Part shown: in pieces, positions 52,471 to 61,920 of the stretch
How the letters are laid out: every line of letters starts with the position of its first letter
Numbering within the stretch: the stretch's first letter is position 1
From: Lachnoanaerobaculum sanguinis
GTDB taxonomy: Bacteria > Bacillota > Clostridia > Lachnospirales > Lachnospiraceae
Assembly (NCBI RefSeq): GCF_033242365.1
Contig: NZ_BTHK01000002.1
Coordinates: 157,825 to 221,824, forward strand
DNA: 64,000 nucleotides
Direction of reading: 5' to 3'
Notes under the pieces: generated by a model
What the model saw: the letters and a program-made list of their open reading frames with translations, nothing else
Databases searched by the model: none
Told to the model about the DNA's origin: nothing
Program-made: the position numbers and the translations under genes

Positions 52471-54327
52471 ATGAAAAATATAAAATTGAATATTGATAGA
52501 AGCAAAATAATTGGGGTAATGCCCGAAAATTTTTTCGGACATTTTATAGAATACATGCATGATTGCATTGAACCGGGTTTACTGGCTCAATTACTAAAAT
52601 CAAGGAGTTTTGAAAACCTTGATAAAGAAGGACTACTTTCTTTTGAGCCATGGAAATGTTTTGGCAAAAATACAAAATGTGAGTTGGATGATAAGATTAT
52701 TTATGCACCTTCATATTCTATACATATACTAAATAATAGTGAGGGATATGGAGGGATAAGACAGGAAAAAATAAAGTTATATGATAGTGAAATTTATAAT
52801 GGATATATTTGGGCTTATTCTAAAGATACTATAACATTATATATTAAAATAAAATGTGATAGAGAAATTATATTTACAGATAGTATAATCTCAGGAAAAT
52901 GGCAAAAAATAAATTTTTCTTTTTGCAATGGTTCTTCAGATTTAGATGCAGAAATATCGTTTTATATAGAGGGTAAAAATGAAGTATGGTTGGATCAAGC
53001 GTCTTTAATACCAAATAATTCAATTGTAGGTACTTGGAATACAGTTGCAAAAAAAATAAAGGATTTGAAACCGGGTACCTTGAGATTTCCGGGAGGATGC
53101 GTTGCTGATTGTTACTTTTGGGAAGATGGAATCGGATCTGTAGATAAAAGACCTTGTAAAGAGAATAAACATTGGGGAGGAATGGAAAGTAACAGTTTCG
53201 GGACAGATGAATATATTACGTTTTGTAGAGAAGTGAGAGCGGAACCGCTTATATGTGTTAACTTTGGGTCGTCAACATCATATGACGCTGCAAATTGGGT
53301 TGAGTATTGTAATGGTGATTGTAATACTGAATACGGAAAAAAGAGATTAACAAATGGCAATTCAGTTCCATATAAAGTCAAATATTGGGAAATAGGAAAT
53401 GAAGTTTTCGGTAATTGGGAAATAGGACACAGTAATGAATTTGACTATATAAAAAAATATTTAGTTTTTGCAAAAGAGATGAAAAAAAGAGATGAAAGTA
53501 TATTTCTATTAGCTTGTGGTGGTGATGGTGGAAGTTTAGATCAAAGTTGGAATGAAGTTGTACTGAAAGAAGGAAAAGGATATATAGATGCGTTAGCGTT
53601 ACATTTTTACGCTCCCCTCATTGAAGATCAGGAGTTAGACGATGAACAAATATACTATGCTACAGTTTCTGCTTCAGAAAAATTTGATAAAGTAATTAAA
53701 GATACTTGTAGGACAATGGATAAAACCGGATATAAAATTCCAATTGCAATAACTGAATGGAACTGTAATTATGGTGAGAAAAATAAGTCGGAAAGAGAAC
53801 AGAGTTTAGAAGCAGTTATAGCAAATTCATGTATAATAAATACATTTCTTAATAATATAAATGATCTTAACATATGTAATATTTCAGATTTGATAAATGG
53901 ATGGGCAGGTGGCATTATACGAAGTAATGATGGAGCTGTATATGAAACCGGCACATATAAATTAATAAAGCTATATGTAGATGCGGATATTGAATATGTT
54001 ATAGACAGCAATTATAATTGTGATGTGTTTAAAGTAAAAGAAACAGGAAATATTGAGGACATGAGTAATATCACATATTTGAACATGGTATGTTGTCTGG
54101 ATAAACTAGGAAAATGTATTATATTTGCTGCAAATAGAAGTATATCTGATAGTTATATTCTTGACTTGGATTCGGAAGTAGAAAGCTATGAGTATATATG
54201 GGCAGATAATATACATGCAAGAAACACTTTAGAATATAAGAATAATATTGATTGTGTAAAAGTAGATTCTAATGTAAATAGGCTTGTTTTGCTACCACAT
54301 TCCGTATACAAAATAAAAATAAAATAA
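52471..54327 (+). CDS. alpha-L-arabinofuranosidase (GH51-like)
   Basis: A 618-residue intracellular glycosidase, longer than typical GH51 enzymes of about 500 residues. The N-terminus reads IIGVMPENFFGHFIEYMHDC. An inserted carbohydrate-binding-like beta domain at about residues 80-180 (ending VWLDQASLIP) precedes the TIM barrel (LRFPGGCVADCYFWEDGIG). The acid/base is Glu311 in YWEIGNE and the nucleophile is Glu429 in AITEWN, both intact. The C-terminal beta domain closes the protein. It removes terminal arabinofuranose from oligosaccharides taken up by the adjacent importer. Confidence 0.88.
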   Translation: MKNIKLNIDRSKIIGVMPENFFGHFIEYMHDCIEPGLLAQLLKSRSFENLDKEGLLSFEPWKCFGKNTKCELDDKIIYAPSYSIHILNNSEGYGGIRQEKIKLYDSEIYNGYIWAYSKDTITLYIKIKCDREIIFTDSIISGKWQKINFSFCNGSSDLDAEISFYIEGKNEVWLDQASLIPNNSIVGTWNTVAKKIKDLKPGTLRFPGGCVADCYFWEDGIGSVDKRPCKENKHWGGMESNSFGTDEYITFCREVRAEPLICVNFGSSTSYDAANWVEYCNGDCNTEYGKKRLTNGNSVPYKVKYWEIGNEVFGNWEIGHSNEFDYIKKYLVFAKEMKKRDESIFLLACGGDGGSLDQSWNEVVLKEGKGYIDALALHFYAPLIEDQELDDEQIYYATVSASEKFDKVIKDTCRTMDKTGYKIPIAITEWNCNYGEKNKSEREQSLEAVIANSCIINTFLNNINDLNICNISDLINGWAGGIIRSNDGAVYETGTYKLIKLYVDADIEYVIDSNYNCDVFKVKETGNIEDMSNITYLNMVCCLDKLGKCIIFAANRSISDSYILDLDSEVESYEYIWADNIHARNTLEYKNNIDCVKVDSNVNRLVLLPHSVYKIKIK

Positions 54328-54337
54328 TTTATAAAAT

Positions 54338-54396
54338 AATAAAGTTGATTTTTTATAGATATTCTAATCTGTAAAATTATCAACTTTATTTTTATT
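54338..54396 (+). terminator. terminator of the arabinoside operon
   Basis: Outer stem AATAAAGTTGAT (54338-54349) with ATCAACTTTATT (54379-54390), extended inward by TTTTATAGAT/ATCTGTAAAA with one G-T pair, then TTTTTATT. Confidence 0.8.
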
Positions 54397-54426
54397 ATAG
54401 AAGTAACTTTAATTATTAATATTTCA

Positions 54427-54455
54427 TTGACAAAAACATATGAATATGATTAAAT
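54427..54455 (+). promoter_or_regulatory. candidate promoter of the PTS/amino-sugar operon
   Basis: TTGACA (54427-54432), 17 bases, TTAAAT (54450-54455). A TATAAT at 54507-54512 lacks a good -35 but could be a second start. The IIA start is at 54533. Confidence 0.4.
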
Positions 54456-54532
54456 GAACTTAGAAATAATATTCCATAAAATAAAATATTTACTGAAACA
54501 ATATTTTATAATTTGCGAATGATAGGAGTTTT

Positions 54533-54883
54533 ATGAGAGAAGAAGATTATCAGATTTCTTTTGAAATAATTGCTACAGCAGGGGACAGTAAGGGGTATTC
54601 AATGGATGCCATCTGTGATGCAAGAAAGGGCGACTTTGAATCTGCAAATGAAAAGCTTAAAGAGGCGAATAAGAGACTTTTACAAGCTCATGAATTACAG
54701 ACAGATATGATTGCAAAGGAAGCCGGAGGTGAGCAGGTTCCTGTAAATATTATTCTGATACATTCACAAGACCATCTTACAATGGCGAATGTAGCTGAGG
54801 AATTGGCTGAGGAGATGATCTCACTCTATAAAACTATTGCCGATCTAAAGACGGAAATAGAGGAAATAAAAAAGAAAATATAA
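54533..54883 (+). CDS. PTS lactose/cellobiose-family IIA protein
   Basis: A 116-residue three-helix-bundle IIA of the lactose/cellobiose family. The phospho-accepting histidine is expected at His77 in LIHSQDHLTM. It receives phosphate from HPr and passes it to the IIB encoded at 58203. ATAGGAG lies before the ATG. The IIA gene is separated from IIB/IIC by the regulator, GH1 and murQ genes. Confidence 0.93.
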   Translation: MREEDYQISFEIIATAGDSKGYSMDAICDARKGDFESANEKLKEANKRLLQAHELQTDMIAKEAGGEQVPVNIILIHSQDHLTMANVAEELAEEMISLYKTIADLKTEIEEIKKKI

Positions 54884-54921
54884 AAGTGATTGGGAGTTCC
54901 ATAAAATTTGGAGGTAATACA

Positions 54922-55764
54922 TTGGATATAGTATTGCAAATCAAAGAGGAATATTCAAAACTGACCAAGTCGGAACAGAGAGTGGCGGATTATTTTATAG
55001 ATAATTATAAAGATGCTATAAATCTAAGTACACAATCAATTGCGGCAATAACGGGCACATCACCGGCTACAGTCATCAGATTTGTAAAAAGTCTGGAATT
55101 TGACGGTATTCAACAGCTGAAACTGGCATTGGCTGCAGATTTGGATTCGGATAAAGATTATACAGGCGATGAGATAATACATCCTGAAGACGAACTTGAA
55201 GATATTATAGAAAAAAACAAAATAAATCTTATTAAGAGTATTGAAAAACTTTATGCTCTGATGGATATAAGTCTTATTGAAGAGGCGATAGATGCAATAG
55301 ATAATGCAAGGAAAATATATCTGTTCGGAGTAGGAGCCAGCGGTATAGTTTGTTACGATATAAATTATAAGCTTTCAAGAATAGGTAAGGATGTTGTATT
55401 TAATAATGATATACATTTACAGCTTGTTAATTTGAACTTTATTAAAAAAGAAGATGCCTGTGTTTGTATAAGTTATAGCGGAAATACAAAGGAGACTGTT
55501 TTGGTAGCTGAAATTGCAAAAAGAGCAGGGGCAAAGACAATAGGTATTTGTTGTTTCGGCAAGAATGAATTGTCTAAAATCTGTGATATAACTCTTCGTG
55601 TTCCGCATGATGAGAGAGAATTAAGACTTGGAGCAATTTCAAGTCGTAATACCACACTTACTTTATTGGATATGATTTATCTTGCAATATCACACAGACA
55701 TTATCCCGAAGTTCTTAAAGATATTGAAGCCACAAGAGATTTGATAAAGAAACTTAGAGACTGA
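54922..55764 (+). CDS. RpiR family regulator (HTH + SIS)
   Basis: A 280-residue regulator with an N-terminal RpiR helix-turn-helix (LTKSEQRVADYF, STQSIAAITGTSPATVIRF) and a C-terminal SIS sugar-phosphate-binding domain (IYLFGVGASGIVCYDI, CVCISYSGNTKETV). The start is TTG 54922 with GGAGGT at 6 bases; a reading from 54886 lacks a ribosome site. MurR, which senses N-acetylmuramic acid 6-phosphate, belongs to this family. With murQ and mupG in the same operon, MurNAc-6-phosphate is the likeliest effector. Confidence 0.88.
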   Translation: MDIVLQIKEEYSKLTKSEQRVADYFIDNYKDAINLSTQSIAAITGTSPATVIRFVKSLEFDGIQQLKLALAADLDSDKDYTGDEIIHPEDELEDIIEKNKINLIKSIEKLYALMDISLIEEAIDAIDNARKIYLFGVGASGIVCYDINYKLSRIGKDVVFNNDIHLQLVNLNFIKKEDACVCISYSGNTKETVLVAEIAKRAGAKTIGICCFGKNELSKICDITLRVPHDERELRLGAISSRNTTLTLLDMIYLAISHRHYPEVLKDIEATRDLIKKLRD

Positions 55765-55785
55765 TTTTGTTAAAGGAAGTGAAAA

Positions 55786-57231
55786 ATGAGAATGCTATGG
55801 GGAGGTGCAAGTGCCTCAAGTCAATATGAAGGAGGATTTACTCTTTTTAATAAGGGTATGGATACCCAAGACTGCAGAAGATATATAAAAAGGACAGATA
55901 ATGCGACTACCTCTACAAGACTTCTGACAAAAGCCGATATAGAAAGAGCGAAAAATCCGAAAGATGGTGACTTCTTCCCGGGAAGAAAGGGAAGTGAAGG
56001 ACTTGCACATATTGATGAAGATATAGAATATTTATCTGAACTTGGGATAGACATATACAGGATTTCCGTTGCATGGTCCAGAATTTTTCCGACAGGTGAA
56101 GAAGAGGAACCGAATGAAGATGCTCTTAATATGTACGGGGATATTCTTAAAAAATTAAAAGAAAAGGGTATTAAGATATATCTTAGTCTTACACATTATG
56201 CACTACCTCTTGCATTGGTTGAAAAATACGGTGGATGGAAAAACAGAAAGCTTGTTGATTTGTATTTAAAATATGCAAAAGTAATATTTGAAAGATTTGG
56301 AAAGTACTTGGACTATGTAGTACCTTTCAATGAGATAAACACCGGCTTTTTCAGTCCTTTCAACGGACTTGGACTTCTCAGAGATGAAAACAAAGAGGGA
56401 AGCGGATATGAGTTAAATGATATATTTGCAGGACTGCACAATCAGTTTATAGCTTCCGCAAAGGTAATTGAGCTTGGAAGAAAAATGCTTGATGCAAGTT
56501 TCGGATGTATGGCCGCCTGTTTTTGCTATTACGGATATTCATGTAATCCCTTCGATCAGTTAAAGACGCTTCAATATGAACAGGTGAATCAATGGTTCTT
56601 TACAGATGTATTGGCCGGTGGAGAGTATCCGTATTATATGAAGAAGTATTTCAGAGATAATAATGTGAAAGTGGAGTTTCTACCGGGAGATGAAGAACTG
56701 CTAAGAAATAATACGGCGGATTTTGTAGGATTTTCATATTACCAGTCAAATGTATGTGCATCGGAAGAGATGGAAAAAACAGCGGGAAATCTTGTTGTGA
56801 GTACAAAGAATCCTTATTTAAAAGCAAATGAATGGGGGTGGCAGATTGATCCTGTCGGAATAAGAATTTCCATGAATAAGATTTATGACAGATACAAAAA
56901 GCCTGTAATGATTACTGAAAACAGTTTCGGATACAATGATGTACTTTTGGAAGGCAATATTATAAATGATGATTACAGAATAGAATATCTGAAAGATCAT
57001 TTTGAACAGATAAAGCTGGCAATCGATGACGGAGTGGAATGTCTGGCATATTTGCTCTGGGGAATTATAGATATTGTATCGGCCGGTTCTTTGGAAATGA
57101 GTAAGAGATACGGTGTAGTATATGTTGATGCCGACAATCTTGGAAACGGAAGCTACAAAAGATATAAAAAGAAAAGTTTTGAATTCTACAAGGATTATAT
57201 AGAAAAGGAGAGAGAAAGTGTTAAGTCTTGA
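55786..57231 (+). CDS. GH1 6-phospho-beta-glycosidase
   Basis: A 481-residue TIM-barrel enzyme of family GH1. The acid/base is Glu183 in FNEIN and the nucleophile is Glu378 in ITENSFG. The C-terminal SLEMSKRYGVVYVD supplies the Ser/Lys/Tyr set that binds the 6-phosphate in phospho-specific GH1 enzymes. The substrate would be a beta-glycoside phosphorylated by the co-encoded PTS. AAAGGAAGTG precedes the ATG. The last 14 bases overlap the murQ start. Confidence 0.92.
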   Translation: MRMLWGGASASSQYEGGFTLFNKGMDTQDCRRYIKRTDNATTSTRLLTKADIERAKNPKDGDFFPGRKGSEGLAHIDEDIEYLSELGIDIYRISVAWSRIFPTGEEEEPNEDALNMYGDILKKLKEKGIKIYLSLTHYALPLALVEKYGGWKNRKLVDLYLKYAKVIFERFGKYLDYVVPFNEINTGFFSPFNGLGLLRDENKEGSGYELNDIFAGLHNQFIASAKVIELGRKMLDASFGCMAACFCYYGYSCNPFDQLKTLQYEQVNQWFFTDVLAGGEYPYYMKKYFRDNNVKVEFLPGDEELLRNNTADFVGFSYYQSNVCASEEMEKTAGNLVVSTKNPYLKANEWGWQIDPVGIRISMNKIYDRYKKPVMITENSFGYNDVLLEGNIINDDYRIEYLKDHFEQIKLAIDDGVECLAYLLWGIIDIVSAGSLEMSKRYGVVYVDADNLGNGSYKRYKKKSFEFYKDYIEKERESVKS

Positions 57232-58132
57232 TAGATTGGATACTGAAAAAAGAAATATTAACACGATGAATCTTGACGAACTTTCCACAGTAGAAATCAT
57301 TGAGAAAATAAATCAAGAGGATAAAAAAGTTGCAGACTGTGTGGAGCCAGTTATTCCGGAAATAGGAAAGGCAGTGGACTTTGCAGTACAAAGTATAAAA
57401 AGAGGCGGCAGACTTATTTATATCGGTGCCGGTACATCCGGCAGACTTGGAATACTTGATGCCAGTGAATGTCCGCCGACTTACGGAGTACCTTTTGATA
57501 TGGTGATAGGAATCATGGCAGGTGGTGACAAGGCCATGAGAAAAGCTGTTGAAGGTGCGGAAGATTCCAAAGAACTTGCTGTTAATGATTTAAAGGAACT
57601 TAAACTTGACGAGAGGGATACTTTGGTAGGACTTGCGGCAAGCGGTAGAACTCCTTATGTAATAGGCGGTCTTGAATATGCAAGAAGTCTGGGCAGTAAA
57701 ACGGTAGCTATCAGCTGTGTACAGGAAGCTCAAATATCCGATTATGCGGATGCAAAAATAGAAGTGGTTGTAGGAGCCGAGGCTATAACCGGTTCAACCA
57801 GAATGAAGGCCGGTACGGCACAAAAGATGGTCCTTAATATGATTTCCACAACTACAATGGTAAAGATAGGCAAGGTATATCAAAACCTTATGGTAGATGT
57901 GGCTACAACCAATGAAAAGCTGAGAGTAAGGGCTTTGAATATAGTAAGTGAAGCTACAGGAATAGATAAGGATATCTCAAAAAAGCTTTTGGAAGAATCA
58001 GGGTATGATGTCAAAGTTGCCATAGTTATGGGAATTGTATCTGTGTGTGCCGATAAGGCTAAGGAAACTTTGGAAAATAATAATCTTGATGTCAGTGCAA
58101 CGATAAAGAAATTGCTTAAAAATAACAGGTGA
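57218..58132 (+). CDS. murQ: N-acetylmuramic acid 6-phosphate etherase
   Basis: A 304-residue SIS-domain enzyme that removes lactate from MurNAc-6-phosphate to give GlcNAc-6-phosphate during peptidoglycan recycling. The N-terminal half has YIGAGTSGRLGILDASECPP with the catalytic Glu, and the second motif TGSTRMKAGTAQKM is intact. The start is GTG 57218 with GGAG 7 bases upstream, inside the end of the GH1 gene. The closing UBA-like helical region (IDKDISKKLLEESGYDVKVA) is typical. Confidence 0.96.
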   Translation: MLSLDRLDTEKRNINTMNLDELSTVEIIEKINQEDKKVADCVEPVIPEIGKAVDFAVQSIKRGGRLIYIGAGTSGRLGILDASECPPTYGVPFDMVIGIMAGGDKAMRKAVEGAEDSKELAVNDLKELKLDERDTLVGLAASGRTPYVIGGLEYARSLGSKTVAISCVQEAQISDYADAKIEVVVGAEAITGSTRMKAGTAQKMVLNMISTTTMVKIGKVYQNLMVDVATTNEKLRVRALNIVSEATGIDKDISKKLLEESGYDVKVAIVMGIVSVCADKAKETLENNNLDVSATIKKLLKNNR

Positions 58133-58202
58133 TTGAAAATATTTATTTAAAAATATTAAAATTCGATTTCATACAAAATCGGGTTTAGAAAGAAGGTAAT
58201 AT

Positions 58203-58514
58203 ATGAAGGTATTATTTGTTTGTTCGGGCGGCATGTCATCAACCATTGCCGTAAATGCCTTGAAAAAAGAGGCCGAAAAGCATGGTGAAACGATTGAAGT
58301 TCTTGCAATAGGAACTCAGGCTGTTGATGACGAGGTAAAGAACGGTTGGAATTGTGTGATGGTTGCACCACAGATTCGCCACAGATTTGATAATATCAAG
58401 GCTGCGGCAGATGCACAGAATATTCCATGTGCATTAATCGAACCTATGGCTTATTCACCTCTGGGTGGACCTAAGCTTTATACACAGATGAAGGGATTAA
58501 CAGGAGGTAATTAA
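58203..58514 (+). CDS. PTS lactose/cellobiose-family IIB protein
   Basis: A 103-residue IIB of the lactose/cellobiose family. The phospho-cysteine is Cys7 in VCSGGMSS. It lies one base before the IIC gene. AGAAGG precedes the ATG. The 70-base gap after murQ holds a weak CGATTT/AAATCG repeat and no strong terminator. Confidence 0.93.
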   Translation: MKVLFVCSGGMSSTIAVNALKKEAEKHGETIEVLAIGTQAVDDEVKNGWNCVMVAPQIRHRFDNIKAAADAQNIPCALIEPMAYSPLGGPKLYTQMKGLTGGN

Positions 58515-58515
58515 A

Positions 58516-59862
58516 ATGTTTGATAATATTGCTGCATTTTTAGACAAAAATTTAAGTACACCGATGGCAAAGCTCAGTGAACAAAGACATTTAAGAGCTG
58601 TAAGAGACGGTATTATTGCCACTTTGCCTATAGTAATTGTAAGTTCACTTTTTCTTGTAATTGCATTCTTGCCGAACCAAATGCCGGCAACTTGGGGAAT
58701 TTCACAGTTTATAAAAGCAAATGCGGGAAGAATTCTTCTTCCATATCGTATGGCAATGTATATTATGACATTATATGCAGTGTTCGGAATAGGATTTTCA
58801 TTGTCAAAGAGCTATGATTTGGACGGACTTTCAGGAGCTATTCTTTCAGAATTGACATTCCTGTTGACAGTTGTACCTGTATCACTTCCTGAGGCAAGTG
58901 AAGAAATTCAAAGCCTTGCCGCAAACAATCAGGCTTTGGCAGATTATATTAAGGCAATACCAAGCGGTTGGCATCTTGGAATGTCGTATATCGGATCTGA
59001 CGGAATGTTTGTAGGTATTCTTTCAGCATTCTTTGCGGTAGAAATCTATAGATTTACCCAGAAATCAGGCTTTAAAATCAGAATGCCTGAGCAGGTTCCG
59101 GAATCTGTTGCAAGAAGTTTTGAAGCACTTACACCTACCGTTATTATTCTTCTTATAGTTTCAACTATATGCATGTGGCTTGGAATAAATGTTCACGGTA
59201 TTGTAGGTTCAGTTATAAGACCTATAGTACATGTTGCGGATACACTTCCGTCAGTACTTTTACTTACATTCCTTGATTCATTCTTCTGGTGCTTCGGTAT
59301 ACACGGAAGCAGCGTGGTAGGTAGTGTTACAAGACCTATATGGCTTATGCTTCTTGAGCAGAATTCAAATGCGCTTGCAGCAGGAATGGCTATTCCGAAT
59401 ATTGCTCCGGAGCCTTTCTATCAGTGGTTTATATATATCGGAGGTTCAGGAACAACTATAGGACTTGCAATCTTACTTTTATTCAGATCAAAATCACAGT
59501 ATGGCAAGACACTTGGAAAGGTAGCTTTTGTACCGGCGCTATTTAATATCAATGAACCGATGATTTTCGGATGCCCTATAATCCTTAACCCTGTTCTTTT
59601 GATACCTTTTGTTTTAAATCCGATTATTTGTGCTATAATTGCATGGATAGCAACTGAGCTTGGACTTGTAAACAGGGTGGTGGCGTCAGCACCATGGACC
59701 TTGCCGGGACCTATAGGTGCATTCCTTGCAACAAACGGAGATATCAGAGCACTTATATTAAATGTACTTTTGATAATTCTTTCAATACTTATTTATCTTC
59801 CGTTCTTTAACAAGTATGATGCCGATTTAAAGAAGCAGGAAGAAAGTGATGTTGCTGCATAA
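58516..59862 (+). CDS. PTS lactose/cellobiose-family IIC permease
   Basis: A 448-residue membrane transporter with about ten helices. The sugar-binding region includes FNINEPMIFGCPIILNP with the conserved Glu and the HGSSVVGSVTRPIW loop. It imports and phosphorylates the sugar with IIA and IIB. Substrate is not readable: cellobiose/chitobiose-type sugars are usual, but the flanking murQ and mupG point to MurNAc-containing disaccharides as well. Confidence 0.93.
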   Translation: MFDNIAAFLDKNLSTPMAKLSEQRHLRAVRDGIIATLPIVIVSSLFLVIAFLPNQMPATWGISQFIKANAGRILLPYRMAMYIMTLYAVFGIGFSLSKSYDLDGLSGAILSELTFLLTVVPVSLPEASEEIQSLAANNQALADYIKAIPSGWHLGMSYIGSDGMFVGILSAFFAVEIYRFTQKSGFKIRMPEQVPESVARSFEALTPTVIILLIVSTICMWLGINVHGIVGSVIRPIVHVADTLPSVLLLTFLDSFFWCFGIHGSSVVGSVTRPIWLMLLEQNSNALAAGMAIPNIAPEPFYQWFIYIGGSGTTIGLAILLLFRSKSQYGKTLGKVAFVPALFNINEPMIFGCPIILNPVLLIPFVLNPIICAIIAWIATELGLVNRVVASAPWTLPGPIGAFLATNGDIRALILNVLLIILSILIYLPFFNKYDADLKKQEESDVAA

Positions 59863-59891
59863 TATTTTACGTAATAATATAAAGGAGAGTT

Positions 59892-60989
59892 ATGCGTAGA
59901 CTTGGGATATCAATTTATCCTGAAAAAGACAATGTGGAAAATATTATTGAATATATTAAGAAAGCCGGATTTTCCGGCTTTTCTCGTATCTTCTCATGTC
60001 TTTTATCAGTGAATAAATCAAAAGAAGAGATAATACATGATTTCAGTAAGATAAATCGTTATGCAAAAAGCCTTGGGTTTGAAATAATAGTTGATGTGTC
60101 ACCTTCAGTTTTTGATAAACTAGGAATATCATATAAGGACCTTTCTTTCTTTAAAGAAATAGGAGCGGACGGACTTAGACTTGATATGGGATTTAGCGGA
60201 CTGGAAGAGTCTGTTATGACTTTTAATGAATACGACTTGAAGATAGAAATTAATATGTCAAATGATGTTTCAACTATTGATACAATAATGAATTATGAAC
60301 CTAACAGATACAATCTATACGGATGTCATAATTTTTATCCGCATAATTACAGCGGACTCGGACTTGATTTCTTTAAAAGCTGTACAAAAAGATTTAAAAA
60401 ATACGGTCTGAACACTGCGGCATTTATTACTACAAGAAGTAAAGGATCGTTTGGTCCGTGGCCTACCGATTTCGGGCTTCCGACTTTGGAAATGCACAGA
60501 AATATGAGTATTGATAAGCAACTAAAGCATATGATTGCTATGGATGACATTGATGACATTATTATTTCAAATTGCTATCCGACAGATGAGGAGATTGAAA
60601 AGATAAAAAGCATTCCTCTGGACAGAGTATGCTTCGATGTAAAACTTTTGCCCGAACTTCCTGTACTTGAAAGAACTATAGTTTTAAAAGAAATGCATTT
60701 TAACAGAGGCGATAAGTCGGACAATTTTATCAGATCTACAGCTTCAAGGGTAAAGTACAAGGGTGAAAAGTTTGAAGTAATAAATCCTGCACCTATAAAA
60801 AGAGGTGACATTATAATTGAAAGTTCGCTCTACGGTCATTATGCGGGAGAACTGCAGATTGCTCTAAGCGATATGGAAAATTCGGGGATGAGCTCCGTGG
60901 TCGGGCATATTGATAAAGATGAGTTGTTCTTGCTTGATTATATAAGGCCTTGGCAGAAGTTTGCAATGAAGGAATCAAAGGAAGTATAG
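59892..60989 (+). CDS. MupG-like 6-phospho-N-acetylmuramidase (DUF871)
   Basis: A 365-residue TIM-barrel protein of the DUF871 family. MRRLGISIYPEKD, the GFSRIFSCLLS segment, DGLRLDMGFSG, and CHNFYPHNYSGLGLDFF are family landmarks. The C-terminal 100 residues form a small beta domain. Staphylococcal MupG cleaves MurNAc-6-phosphate-GlcNAc after PTS uptake. The pairing here with murQ supports the same reaction. AAGGAGAG precedes the ATG. Some DUF871 members have other or unknown activities. Confidence 0.85.
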   Translation: MRRLGISIYPEKDNVENIIEYIKKAGFSGFSRIFSCLLSVNKSKEEIIHDFSKINRYAKSLGFEIIVDVSPSVFDKLGISYKDLSFFKEIGADGLRLDMGFSGLEESVMTFNEYDLKIEINMSNDVSTIDTIMNYEPNRYNLYGCHNFYPHNYSGLGLDFFKSCTKRFKKYGLNTAAFITTRSKGSFGPWPTDFGLPTLEMHRNMSIDKQLKHMIAMDDIDDIIISNCYPTDEEIEKIKSIPLDRVCFDVKLLPELPVLERTIVLKEMHFNRGDKSDNFIRSTASRVKYKGEKFEVINPAPIKRGDIIIESSLYGHYAGELQIALSDMENSGMSSVVGHIDKDELFLLDYIRPWQKFAMKESKEV

Positions 60990-61853
60990 ATGAAAAATAC
61001 TTATTACATAGGAATAGACGGTGGGGGAACAAAGACAAATTTTATACTGTTTGACAGTGATAAAAACAGTATAGCATCCGTTTTAATGCCTACAATCCAT
61101 CCTGCGCAGACAAGTTTTAAAGAGGCGGTATCTATTCTTGCCGAGGCGAGAGAAAAGTTGCTTATTAATATAAAAGACTGTGATTATGATTTGAAGGTGG
61201 GAGCAGGTCTTGGAGGATACGGTATAAATAAGGATTACAGAAAAAAGCTTGAGGATGAGTTTTCATCAGTATTTGAAGAGTTCAGGCTTTATTCTGATGC
61301 CTACGCCGCAATGCTTGGCGCACTTGGAGGAGATGACGGAATACTTATTATTGCAGGTACAGGAAGTATAGGGCTTGCAAAGATAGGTGAGAATACATAC
61401 AGGTGTGGAGGTTTCGGATACAGATACGGCGACGAGGGCAGTGCATACAGTATAGGAAAAGCGATTATTTCAGCAGCCTTAAAGGAATCTGACGGCAGAA
61501 ACAAAAAAAGTAAGATATATGATTTGGTACTTGAATATTTTAAGATGAATAGTGTTAATGATATAGCAACGAGCGATTTCACAAGAGAGCATATAGCAGG
61601 TCTGGCGGCAGAGGCATCAAAATATATTTATAGCTGTGAAAGTATAAAGACTATCTTTGAAAGAGCGGCAGGAGAAATAACTCTACATATAAAAGCATTG
61701 AGTGAAAAATTTGAAAATAAAATAAAGTTAAGTTATATAGGAGGAGTCTTTAAGTCTGAGTTTATAATGAAAATGATAAAAGAAATGAATCCGGATATTG
61801 ATATTGTTTCACCGATATTTCCACCTGAAAAAGGGAGTATACTACAAGTATAG
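60990..61853 (+). CDS. BadF/BadG-type amino-sugar kinase (NagK/MurK-like)
   Basis: A 287-residue ASKHA-fold ATPase. The phosphate-1 motif is YYIGIDGGGTKTNFILFD; DGILIIAGTGSIG and GGFGYRYGDEGSAYSIG are the phosphate-2 and sugar-binding parts shared by GlcNAc kinase and clostridial MurK. It would phosphorylate GlcNAc released by MupG (and perhaps MurNAc). It starts directly after the mupG stop, with AAGGAAG upstream. Confidence 0.88.
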   Translation: MKNTYYIGIDGGGTKTNFILFDSDKNSIASVLMPTIHPAQTSFKEAVSILAEAREKLLINIKDCDYDLKVGAGLGGYGINKDYRKKLEDEFSSVFEEFRLYSDAYAAMLGALGGDDGILIIAGTGSIGLAKIGENTYRCGGFGYRYGDEGSAYSIGKAIISAALKESDGRNKKSKIYDLVLEYFKMNSVNDIATSDFTREHIAGLAAEASKYIYSCESIKTIFERAAGEITLHIKALSEKFENKIKLSYIGGVFKSEFIMKMIKEMNPDIDIVSPIFPPEKGSILQV

Positions 61854-61881
61854 TGAAAAGCGGGAATATTTCTGCTATAAT
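61853..61881 (+). promoter_or_regulatory. promoter of the RNA ligase gene
   Basis: GTGAAA (61853-61858), 17 bases, TATAAT (61876-61881) with an extended -10 TG at 61873-61874. The ribosome site GAGGTG follows. Confidence 0.65.
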
Positions 61882-61920
61882 GAGTATAAATAAAAAAATT
61901 ATATTTTGTTGAGGTGAAAA

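Noticed and set aside
58133..58202. Terminator between murQ and the IIB gene
   Set aside because: The inverted repeat CGATTT/AAATCG is short and has no T-run, so the operon probably continues.
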